Origin: Eustoma russellianum
Taxonomy: Eukaryota; Streptophyta; Magnoliopsida; Gentianales; Gentianaceae
DNA: 64,000 nucleotides
NCBI GenBank assembly: GCA_036186865.1
Contig: AP025054.1
Span: 3,100,020 to 3,164,019, forward strand
Direction: 5' to 3'
In this document: positions 55,380 through 64,000 of the stretch, one piece after another
Layout of the letters: every line of letters begins with the position of its first letter
How positions within the stretch are numbered: position 1 is the stretch's first letter
Position numbers and translations under genes: made by a program
The notes under the pieces: generated by a model
What the model was told of the DNA's origin: nothing
The model's database searches: none
Seen by the model: only the letters and a program-made list of their open reading frames with translations

Positions 55380-56160
55380 AATTTACGTATCTCATCTTCT
55401 CATCTATACGACTCATTCCAACCTTTCTCGTTAATATATGTTCATTTCTTGTTTTATTCTTTCTTGTATGTCCACACATCATATTAATATTCTCATTTCC
55501 GTCACTCATATTCTTTGTTCATGCTCATAATTGACTACCAACATTCAAACCCATAAAGCAGCGCGTATTACTACTGTCATGTAAAACTTTCTTTTGACCG
55601 ATAAAGGTACTTTTTGATCACAAAGATGACCTAACACATTTCTCTATTTTAATTATCCTGCTTGTATTCTGCGATTCACATCATTGTCAATTCATCCACT
55701 CTTTCTGTAGTATACATCCTAGACACCTAAAACTCTGACTCAGGTGAATCACGTGATCTTCGAGTTTCACATCAGGTTCCAAGGTTATTCATTTGTTTCC
55801 AAAATTAAAGTTCATACATTATGTCTTCTTTTGGTTCAATTTGAAGTCATTTTCCTCTAGTGTCTCCTATCAATATTCCAGCCTAGCATTGACCCCTTTA
55901 GTAGTCGCATCCACTAATAACATGTTGTCGTCAAAGAACATGCTCCACGGAACCCTATCTTGAACATGTCGAGCGACCTCATCTATAGCTAAAGTAAATA
56001 AATATGGGCTTAATGAATATCCTTGGTGTAAACCTACTCCAATAGAGAACTCTAAGTTTAGTGCGGCTGGTATGATTATACTTGTCATCGCGTTCTCATA
56101 CATGTGTTCAATATTTTCTATATATGTTACTGTAACAAATTCTTTTTCAAGCAATGTCTA
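55380..56160 (-). mobile_element. RTE-type LINE remnant, reverse transcriptase part
   Basis: 56154-55870 encodes part of the RT: GLHQGYSLSPYLFTLAIDEV, and FFDDN where the catalytic FADD is expected, so the active site is altered. Downstream, through stops, come RIQAG, CDQKVPLSVKRKFYMT and VNYEHEQRI, then a CGHTRKDK-like end near 55430. It overlaps in family coordinates with the remnant at 54430, so these may be two separate insertions. Confidence 0.8.
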
Positions 56161-56164
56161 TAGA

Positions 56165-56565
56165 ATCTCTCGAAAACTCGACCACGCGTAATTCCACATG
56201 ACAATAGCAGATTTACAAAAATTTAACTTTCCCGTTCTCTTTATATCTGCTTTATAAAAACTTGAGAGAAAGTTCGTGTAACGTGGATCATATATAATAA
56301 TAAATAAATAAAAGAGAAAGACTAATAAAGAAAAAGAGATTCACCCTTTGAGTAACATATAGTATTATATATTTTAATTTTCTTGTAACAAAAAGGAACA
56401 TCTCCAGCGATTTTGTGGTGGCAAAAGGCATCCATGGATGAGATTAGTAGTGCAGACGAATAACCACTTTTTCTTCCTTTTAGGCTGTCCTACAAACACA
56501 AATATTCTTCAACTATGAAGAACATTGGCTGATCTCTCAAAATCAAAAGTAGACATCTGTACTCA
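56165..56565. other. Intergenic, nothing recognised
   Basis: AT-rich flank between the LINE remnant and the foldback element. Confidence 0.45.
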
Positions 56566-56579
56566 TATGCCTTACAACT

Positions 56580-56761
56580 GGGTTATGCTCACCTCACCGC
56601 TTTCCCATCACCCCATTCGTCACCATGCGACACGTGAGAGCAGGGGTGGGTGGTGAGGCTAGATGAGGTCACCCGTATCTAGCCTCACCACCCACCTCTG
56701 CTGCCACGTGTCGCGTGGTGACGAGTAGGGTAAGGAGAAAGTGGGACAGGAAATCACATCC
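56580..56761. mobile_element. Mutator-type foldback MITE with CACGTG arms, copy e
   Basis: Perfect 10-bp duplication CCTTACAACT (56570-56579 and 56762-56771). Starts GGGTTATGCTCACCTCACCG. Arms contain GCGACACGTGAGAGCAG and CTGCTGCCACGTGTCGCG. The loop has inverted GGTGAGGCTAGATG and ATCTAGCCTCACC as in copy b. Confidence 0.85.
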
Positions 56762-56814
56762 CCTTACAACTACTCTTCTTACAACACTGCACACACTTTA
56801 AGATTTGCTGGTCT

Positions 56815-56995
56815 CTGACATTTGGTTGAGTCAGAAAATTAATATCTGAAAGTTTTAGTCGGGTTCGAGCCGTGAAAATATCATCTTACACAAAGTGTAG
56901 GATAAAGCTACATACATCAGATCGTGAGGCAATCCGGTCCCTCCCGAATCCTGCATAAACACGAGAGCCTAGTGCACTGGAAACGTCTTTTTAGT
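56815..56995 (+). repeat. Au-like SINE
   Basis: B box GGGTTCGAGCCG, then GTAGGATAAAGCTACATACATC, GATCGTGAGGCAATCCGG and CCTAGTGCACTGG, with a TTTTT end. Confidence 0.75.
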
Positions 56996-56999
56996 CATG

Positions 57000-57505
57000 T
57001 TGAATCAATAACACATTAGATATATGTATATATATAAAAAAATAGATTAATTGTTTTTTATATCTTTATGCGGATATTATCAACAAGTATGTTATAGGAA
57101 GAAAAAAGTATGTTACAGAAATTTCTTTCGTTTTAGTTTCATTACCCATCAAGCATCTAATAGTCTTCCTATCTACTTAACGTCTACCAACAAAACCTAA
57201 TTGAAATGTCATTTTGTATATTTGTAATTGTATTGATTTCAACTGTTTTCAATCTCGTAGCCATTATTATTTCAATGAGTATTCTTCACATAAGTGCCGG
57301 AAAGTTTTAACTCATATGGAACCCCAAGGGTCTTTTTCCTTTTCCCGTATATGGAGTCCGAAGGCCAAGAGTTTGTGAAAAGAAGAACAGAGAAAATGTG
57401 TGTCGAAGTAATGCTGAAGCAAAAACCAAATTGATTTATAAATTTATTAATGATAAAACACTTAATCTAACAAAAATAAAATCATTTCTCTTCAGTCGGT
57501 TAAAT
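57000..57505. other. Intergenic, nothing recognised
   Basis: AT-rich sequence between the SINE and the foldback element. Confidence 0.45.
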
Positions 57506-57511
57506 CCTTTT

Positions 57512-57765
57512 GGGATAATTACCTTTACCTGGTTTGGCTAATTCGCCAAAAATTTCCATGTGTTTTGAAAATAGACTTTTACCTCCTCTCTAGTTTGAGT
57601 TAAAGTGGTTTCCGGCCAACTCCGTCCAAACCATAGGGGGCTGTTTTGGCCGGAAACCACTTTAACCCAAAATTGGGAGGGGGGGTTAAAAGTCTATTTA
57701 GCCAAAATACAGGAAAATTTTTGGCGAATTAGCCAAACCACAGGGGAGGTAAAGGTAATTATCCC
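57512..57765. repeat. Foldback element GGGATAATTACC, copy 1
   Basis: Terminal inverted repeats GGGATAATTACCTTTACC and GGTAAAGGTAATTATCCC, with further inverted blocks GGCTAATTCGCCAAAAATTT and AAAGTGGTTTCCGGCC. The whole element is nearly a hairpin. No open frame. Confidence 0.8.
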
Positions 57766-57845
57766 TAATTATTAACTTTTAAAACCACTACTCACTAGCT
57801 CCTCCACTTTAGATGGTACTTTTCATCGACTTTTGTTTCGTTCTC

Positions 57846-58032
57846 AACCTAGTTACCCTCGATTGGTTAAACCTGCGTTTGCTACATTGAGGTCACATAT
57901 TCGAGCCGCAGAAATAGCCTATTGCATAAAGTATAGAGTAAGACTGCATATATCAGATCGTGAAGCGATCCGGCCCTTCTCCAGACAATGTGCAAACGCG
58001 GAAGACTAGTGCAGCGAGAACGACGTTTTATA
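57846..58032 (+). repeat. Au-like SINE
   Basis: Between the two foldback copies. B box ATATTCGAGCCGCAG, then GAGTAAGACTGCATATATC, GATCGTGAAGCGATCCGGCC and CTAGTGCAGCG. The A box region is worn. Confidence 0.75.
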
Positions 58033-58034
58033 AA

Positions 58035-58490
58035 CCAATTATCAACCGCTTTTTAGGAGAATGCCCAGTCAATGTGATGGCCACGTGAAAAGAATATCAA
58101 CACTGTTGTATATGTATCATCGTACATCTTCATGTCCAGAATATTTGCTTCCTTCCAATGGGTGCATGTCTACCACATCATGATTTGGCAACCCATTTAT
58201 GAGCTTTTTGCATGGGTCGTGGACCTATGGATTTTTGTTACATAATGTTTTACAATGTGCATTCTGAATTTGACTACATTCTTAGCTTTTTTTCATATAG
58301 GAGTCATCAAATCGTGGTAGTAAAATTTGTCGGTACACATTGATATTGATGGAAAGAAAATAGGAGAGTCGCGTGTAAGCATATATGAACATTTGTATAT
58401 TGGTATTATAATGCATGTATTATTATTTTTATTTTATTTTATAAAATAATATAATACGATATATTGAAAAATCAACTGTGACAATATTTT
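58035..58490. other. Intergenic, nothing recognised
   Basis: AT-rich spacer, including a run of ATTATTATTTTTATTTTATTT near 58417. Confidence 0.45.
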
Positions 58491-58492
58491 AA

Positions 58493-58719
58493 GGGATAAT
58501 TACCTTTACCTCCCCTGTGGTTTGACTAAATAGACTTTTAACTCCCCTCTAGTTTGGATTAAAGTGGTTTCCGGCCAACACAGCCCCCTGTGGTTTGGAC
58601 GGAGTTGGCCGGAAACCACTTTAACCCAAACTAGAAAGGAGGTAAAGGTCTATTTTCGAAACACATGAAATTTTTTGACGAATTAGCCAAACCACAGGGG
58701 AGGTAAATGTAATTATCCC
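58493..58719. repeat. Foldback element GGGATAATTACC, copy 2, opposite orientation
   Basis: Same ends as copy 1 (GGGATAATTACCTTTACC and AATGTAATTATCCC). Its loop reads CACAGCCCCCTGTGGTTTGG, the reverse complement of the copy 1 loop, so the two are inverted relative to each other. Confidence 0.8.
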
Positions 58720-58964
58720 AAACCATTTATCTGTTCCCAATCTCTAATGAAACTATAAGAACAAGGTACTTTTTTTTGTATTACATGTAATGCAGGCTTC
58801 CTTGATCCAAAATAAGAAATAAAAAGGGTGAAAAATCATGTTTGAAAGAGCTAATATCGTTTCATTTGAGGATTATTGTGGTGGCAAAGTTACCACTGTT
58901 TTTTTCTTTTTTCTTTTTGGCAAAAGCCAAAGGTAATGGTGAAACTGAGATAGCAGGCGCTGCA

Positions 58965-59237
58965 AGCGGAGTGTTTAACGAATCAATGTGAACAGTTCGA
59001 GTTTTACTAATTCTAACCAAATAGGCTAAGTTTGAACATCTACTCGTTTACATAAACGAACCAAGACAAGCCGAACATTTGAACTCGTTTAAAAAATTAT
59101 AACAGTATCAAACCGAAATCAAACATATCTTTAGACTCAATATATTAAACGAACCAAGTCTAACAGTTCATTAACCTAAATGAACATAAACTCAAAAACC
59201 TATTTTTTAATTCGGTTTGGCTCGTTAACGGCCCTAG
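58965..59237. repeat. hAT-like miniature element, copy 3
   Basis: Left end GAGTGTTTAACGAATC and right end GGCTCGTTAACGGCCCT are imperfect inverted repeats. The interior has the family words AACAGTTCGAGTTT, CTCGTTTACATAAACGAACC and TTAAACGAACC. This is the copy that shows both ends. Confidence 0.6.
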
Positions 59238-59239
59238 CA

Positions 59240-59600
59240 ACAGCTACTAAAAATAGAGATAAGATAGATTCCTTTCTGTTTCCTTGAAGGCAGGCAGGCA
59301 GTAAGGAATCGCATTGGACTACATCTTTGGGTCATCGATAGCTGCTGCAATTTGATACTTTGTAGGCGGGCAAAAGCTCAGCGTATTCTCAAGTAAAATA
59401 ATAAAATAAAACTATTAGGCTTCTGGAGAGTGCAGGGAAGATTAGGGGGGTGGGGGTGGTTGATTGATGTTGTGTAGTACTTTGGTTTGAAGCATGCGTT
59501 ATAATTCTGTATTTTTTTTTAAAGTGACACAATTCTGTATTTAAAAGTATGAAAATCGGTTTGGTCAGTTTTCATCGTTTTTAAAGGTTTGATTTGGTTT
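59240..59600. other. Intergenic, nothing recognised
   Basis: No gene or repeat end recognised. Confidence 0.45.
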
Positions 59601-59607
59601 GGTTTTA

Positions 59608-59800
59608 TTGAGAGCGTACCTTAGAACAACTGGTAAGGTTGGTGCTTTGTGACCTTGAGGTGACGGGTTTAGAACCGCAGAAACAGCTTCTTGCACAAAC
59701 TGTAGGGTAAGTCTGCGTACATAGATCGCGAAGCGATCCGGCCTCTCTTCAGACCCTGCAGAAACGCGAAAGTCTAGTCCACCAGAAACACAAAAAAGGT
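59608..59800 (+). repeat. Au-like SINE
   Basis: A box TTAGAACAACTGGTAAG, B box-like GGGTTTAGAACCGC, then GTAGGGTAAGTCTGCGTACATA, GATCGCGAAGCGATCCGGCC and TCTAGTCCACCAG. Nearly intact. Confidence 0.8.
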
Positions 59801-60177
59801 TTGGTTTTATTGAATCATAAAAATCAACCAAAATTTTGATTTAGCTATTTTATCCTTTTCTTTCCTTTTTATTATTAACTTATCACCCTTGTCCAAACGG
59901 TTATAACGGTTTTGAGCCCGCTAGAATACCACTTGAGGTAGCGCACTCCATTTATGGCCCAAACCTTTTGAACTTCCCTTCTTTCTATGTGATTCCTTAG
60001 CGTTCAACGGCTACTAGTTAACTGTAGCTCCTTAATTCCACTTGCTTAGGTCTAAAACCCACCACAATTCCTCCCGCCTTTTCACTCCTCTGATTTCATC
60101 TTCTCATTTCCACTTCAGATTTCTTCCTTCTCATAACTCTTACTGAAGCATCAACTAGAACAAAGAGGAAAGGGCAT

Positions 60178-61011
60178 ATGAATCAAACAGGTTCAATAGA
60201 AACCCTTTTGGCTGCAAACTGGGGCTATACCATCAAGCTCTTCGATGTCTTTCTCAAACCTCGAGATCCCTCCATCCTTAGTTGTATTGACCAGCAATTG
60301 TACTAAGAACCTCTCTCAAACTATATTTCCCCAAAAATCAAGATTCCTAGATTGATCAGAGTCGAAATGATCCAGGCATCTTGAAAAGATGTAAGTTTAT
60401 ACCTACAACAACAACATTACATCATTGCCTTAGAGGCTCTTGCCTATGACGGGGTATGGAAGGGTCGGATATACACAATCATACCCATATGTTAGAAACA
60501 TCCACAAGTTATTTTCCGATGACTTATAATGAAAATTGCGTCAAGCTGTGTCAATCAACTGTTATTTCACAATATAAGAAGCAAAGCCAATTTAGTGAGT
60601 CATTTTGCTTTATTCCATCATATTCCAAAGTCAAAGAAGAGCGTGTCCTTTACTCCATTGGAAATGGAAAGATGTAAACATATACCTAAAATATGTTATA
60701 TAGTATCCATCTTTTGTTTGTGTTTTCCATCGTTAAACGAAAACTTGTTTACTTTGCCTCTTTGTCAGGTCAGCACGAGCAGTATCTGAGCCGCTGAAAG
60801 TGCCACTGACGAATGGTTGTAGCTGAGCTAAAATATATGAACTGGTCTAATTTTATGACAGGGTGAAAGTATGCAACAGCAGAGGACCTCATCAAGTTCT
60901 GACTCTCAGCAGGGAAGTTCATACACACTTCAGCTGTTTCAACGCACTTTTGAAGAAGCTCGTGCTTCATTAAAGAGATATATACGCGAAGACATGAGAA
61001 TCTTCACATAG
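60178..61011 (+). other. Possible small spliced transcript or uncharacterised gene
   Basis: A pyrimidine-rich leader-like stretch precedes ATG at 60178, which opens 42 codons (MNQTGSIETLLAANWGY at the start) to TAA at 60304. GAT/GTAAGTTT near 60390 looks like a donor. TTTTATGACAG near 60861 looks like an acceptor. After it, an open stretch reads MQQQRTSSSSDSQQG and RTFEEARASLKRYIRED to TAG at 61009. No domain is recognised, and the two parts do not join in one frame in an obvious way. It may be a decayed gene, a non-coding RNA or chance. Confidence 0.2.
60404..60665 (-). repeat. (TTG)n-tailed short interspersed repeat
   Basis: Reverse-oriented full copy from CTACAACAACAACATTAC through GTCGGATATACAC and GTCAAGCTGTGTCAATCAAC to CCAAAGTCAAAGAAGAGCG. 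Confidence 0.75.
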
Positions 61012-61019
61012 AAGTCTTA

Positions 61020-61510
61020 AGACAGTATAACGCTGCAGATGGAGATATCAAGGGCAATAAGCTTAATTCTGCATAAGGAGAGCTGACGAAGTCCAGTCAC
61101 TAAGGAAATAAAGAAGGAGATTCGACGATTACTAGGATCACCTAAAAAAATGTTCGGAGACTTTTACACAACTCTCTGACAACTGTCTCGAATTCTTTAA
61201 TGGACATGTATGCAGGAATGTTCGGTATTTAGTCACAGTGGATTCTTACTTTTGAGTTAATGTAATTAGAAAGCTGTCAACGTGGTATATCCTAATGGAC
61301 CTTGATCTCAGCCCCAGCAAAAGATTTCCATGGAGGATAAATCAAAGGGGAAGAGGAGACCATTCTTTTGAGTTCACTAGTTTCTAAACCACCATATGCA
61401 TTGTACGCTGCAATAAGCCACTAGATTCCCCAGTATACATTACAGGCCAGAGTGATTACAGACAACTGGTCTAAGCCATTTCACATTGGTGTCGCTCAGA
61501 ATTAGCATGA
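61020..61510. other. Intergenic, nothing recognised
   Basis: No supported gene between the small transcript candidate and the SINE. Confidence 0.45.
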
Positions 61511-61514
61511 GCAG

Positions 61515-61690
61515 ATTGCTCGAGTAAAGTGTTCCCAGTGTACTAGGTTCCGAGGAAGGGCCAGATCGTTTCGCGATCTGATGCACGCAGTCTTACCCTA
61601 CAAAAGACTGTTTCTGCGGCTCGAACCTGTGACTCCAAAGTCACAAAGCAGAAACCTTACCAATTGCTACAAGGCATGCCCTCTGAAAAT
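61515..61690 (-). repeat. Au-like SINE downstream of the FPGS gene
   Basis: Minus strand: CTTGTAGCAATTGGTAAGG (A box), AGGTTCGAGCCGC (B box), TTTTGTAGGGTAAGACTGCG, GATCGCGAAACGATCTGGCC, CTAGTACACTGG. All modules are present. Confidence 0.85.
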
Positions 61691-61981
61691 GAGGGATCAT
61701 TATTAAACTGCAGCCTCTAACCCTAGTGAATCTCCATTAAGAACCAAAAGGAGGATGTCGAAGCAAATCATACTCGGGCACAATACTGGTACTACAATAG
61801 ATTAGTCCAAATTGGCTATGTACACTTCCCAAAATTGCAGCTTCAGGAATACTGTGAAAATAAAAATTAACATCGCAACAGAAGTACAACACGAATATGA
61901 GAACCTTGTGACGCAGTTGCAATATCGCCAGCCAACCATGAGTTCTGAATAGCTTCCATACAGCAGCTGCTTCCACTACCA

Positions 61982-64000
61982 TTATTTCTTCATTAATTTC
62001 AATATATCACCCACAAGATGTAGCGAGCCTGTTACCAAGACCTAACAACAGATAAACTGACGTGAGAAATCATCAATATTTAATGGCATAAAAGAGAGGC
62101 AATAGCAGGCCTTCAAATCCTAAGAAGAACCAGATGCTCAAAGCAATAATCATGAAAACAGAAAATGGTTTCTTCCCTGTAAGGATTCATTCATCAGCTT
62201 TACATTTAAGGATTTGTCGTATTTATGTCCGTTAATTTGAGTCTCTATGCCATTTAAGTACTCTGACCTGACTTGGCTATAAAGAATCTTAGGTTAGTTA
62301 AATAGGTAATCTTTTAAACCAAGTGTGTAGCTTACTTGGATACAGTACTATGCAAATAATGATGACAACAAAACAACCACCAGAAAATTTTAACTTTAAA
62401 CTGGATTTTAGTACCCGCATCACTGAGGGGTTCAATTGATATGATATTCATGTAAATTTTCTGCTGGTCCCTATCCATCGGAAGTATTATCCATGCAGGT
62501 GAGATCAAATCTTCAAATTTCTAATTGGCAGCATTGATGGATTATTATGTCACCTTTGTTGGAGACCAATATCATGAGGTAGATAAAGCTAGACTTGCAT
62601 ATCGATAAACTTGCAATCACTATCCACTTCTCTGATAGTACTCTCTTCTTTGGAAAATTTTTTATTTCACTTCTTTTATTCCAACTGTCTCTGATAATAC
62701 TTGAAAAACTTAAATGAAATACAATAATACCACGTACCAGAACAATTAAATGCATGTCAATCCAGACAACTCATAATGAACATGATACATTCAAATGCAG
62801 TACACAAAGGTGATGATACCTGAAATCTAACAGATTGGTTCCTTCTAACACTTTCTCTGAGCCAATCAATTGCTAATGGAAGTGAAGGAAAAACACAACT
62901 ATTTTTCAAACTTTGTGCGCTCTTTCCTTTGTCAAGTGTAACTTCACTACTTTCTCCCCCAGTCTTCACGTGCATATCTGAAAGAAATTAATTAATAAAG
63001 AAAAGTAAAACTGTATTGAAAAAATGAACTAACATTCCCACAGATAAGAAGACAGATTTATTATCTTCACAGAAACCGGGACACCACTTCGTTTCTTTTT
63101 TTTTTCTTCTTTTTGTTTTGGTTTCCAAAGAGCATCCTCCACCTGACTGAGATCCCATCTTGTAATCAGCCGATGGGCACAGTCCAACAGTTGAACTACC
63201 AGCTTTTTCCACTATAGAACAAATTGACCCCAAGGCAATTCATAGAATCTGGAGGTGAAGCATGAGATGGTGAAGCCCAGAGGAGAAAGACTCGAAACTG
63301 ATCAAGTTAACAGAATTATGTACCACTTTCTGATTCTCTCTTTTCTTTTCTAAGACATCCATTTTAATTAGTCACCAATTACTCCCTCTTTTATGTTTTG
63401 ATGAATAAGATTACAAAGAACCTGAATAATAAATGAGTTTCAAGTTATATCAAAACTTAAACACCATCTGATTAAGAGGCACTTGTTTGGACTAATTTGA
63501 TGCAAGAGAACCCATACAATAAAAACCATGTTCAGACATGACTTCAGCGACACTTTGAGTTTGAATGAAGAAATGAATTACCAAGTGAACTGATGTCATA
63601 TGGACTAACTAAAATTCTTAAGCTTGAGAAGGTCCATAAACCGGCAAACCTAGCTTCAGGGTAACTACACTTTCAGCTTTTCGTAAAATAAGAGAGGCTT
63701 AAAATAGTTAAGACGAAGTTGTCCTTCATATATGAAATACTCCGAGCTTGGATTTGGTCTTGATGACAATCAGAACCTGGAATTGCGTCTTATACTTCTA
63801 CACAGAAAATTAATTCAAAAAGCAAACCTCTTTCCCCATGCATGAGGTTTTCCCATATTCTCTGGAGTGTCAACTGCCATTTAAGATCAGCATGAGCATC
63901 ACATGGATGAAAAGCACCAGTTCCCACCTTGTAATAAACGGATGTGTTTGGTACAAAAAGAGCCTTCTTGAAGCGAACTCCTGAAAATTTTCATCTAGAT
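61982..64000 (-). CDS. FPGS: Folylpolyglutamate synthase, C-terminal exons (partial)
   Basis: The enzyme adds glutamates to folates using ATP, which retains them in cells and favours their use by C1 enzymes. Three last exons are visible: 63980-63828, 62977-62820 and 62041-61982. The first reads VRFKKALFVPNTSVYYKVG and WQLTLQRIWENLMHGER. The second carries a variable linker followed by FPSLPLAIDWLRESVRRNQS and VRFQ. The third is LVTGSLHLVGDILKLMKK and a TAA stop. All three are phase-compatible and match the C-terminal domain end of plant FPGS. The Mur-ligase ATP-binding and catalytic parts lie beyond the right edge, so organelle targeting and integrity of the whole gene cannot be judged. Introns are about 0.8 kb each. 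Confidence 0.93.

Noticed and set aside
62988..63233. 81-codon open frame between FPGS exons
   Set aside because: The exons at 63828-63980 and 62820-62977 join in phase without it, and it shows no match to the FPGS C-terminal region.
63100..63240. Possible tRNA gene on the minus strand near GGTAGTTCAACTG
   Set aside because: No cloverleaf: I could not pair an acceptor stem or find a proper B box at tRNA spacing.

Overview
The window is plant nuclear DNA, almost certainly from a eudicot. It has AT-rich introns, plant-type LTR retrotransposons primed by initiator tRNA-Met, tRNA-derived SINEs and small foldback transposons. It also has four plant genes whose exons I could join in frame, plus the 3' end of a fifth. 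I see nothing bacterial and no CRISPR array, operon or intact tRNA gene. I could not name the species.

Layout. 1-10.1 kb is intergenic and repeat-rich: a hAT-like miniature element, SINEs, and a ~1.6-3 kb tandem duplication (5448-8406 and 8488-10130), one copy of which carries a 5'-truncated LINE. 10.27-16.02 kb (minus) is a 10-exon cucumisin-like subtilase with an intact 731-residue frame. Its introns hold two long (AT)n runs, a 22-base G run, SINEs, a miniature element and an inverted pair of TRIM-like LTRs. 19.1-24.4 kb holds two deletion-derived Copia elements in opposite orientation. 26.13-35.29 kb is a 9.2 kb Ty3/gypsy chromovirus with 2.45 kb LTRs and a perfect 5-bp target duplication. 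It is inserted inside an older short repeat, and its coding region is broken. 35.46-36.51 kb is an inverted pseudogene fragment of the subtilase.

The right half is gene-rich. It holds a RABA2-like Rab GTPase (38068-39616, minus, 2 exons, 215 aa) and a stray 25S rRNA fragment (about 40854-41211). A mitochondrial carrier family gene (42910-46682, plus, 7 exons, 355 aa) is convergent with a DA1-related gene resembling DAR2 (48540-53548, minus, 12 exons, 496 aa). A 54-61.7 kb repeat field contains RTE LINE remnants, SINEs and foldback elements. The last three exons of a folylpolyglutamate synthase gene (61982 to beyond the right edge, minus) close the window.

The genes do not form a pathway: secreted proteolysis, endosomal trafficking, mitochondrial transport, growth control and folate metabolism are simply neighbours. 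The most notable structures are in the repeats. They are a Mutator-type foldback family (five copies, 9-10 bp target duplications) carrying CACGTG-containing motifs in its arms, an inverted TRIM LTR pair inserted as one unit, and a gypsy element that moved recently although its coding region is defective.
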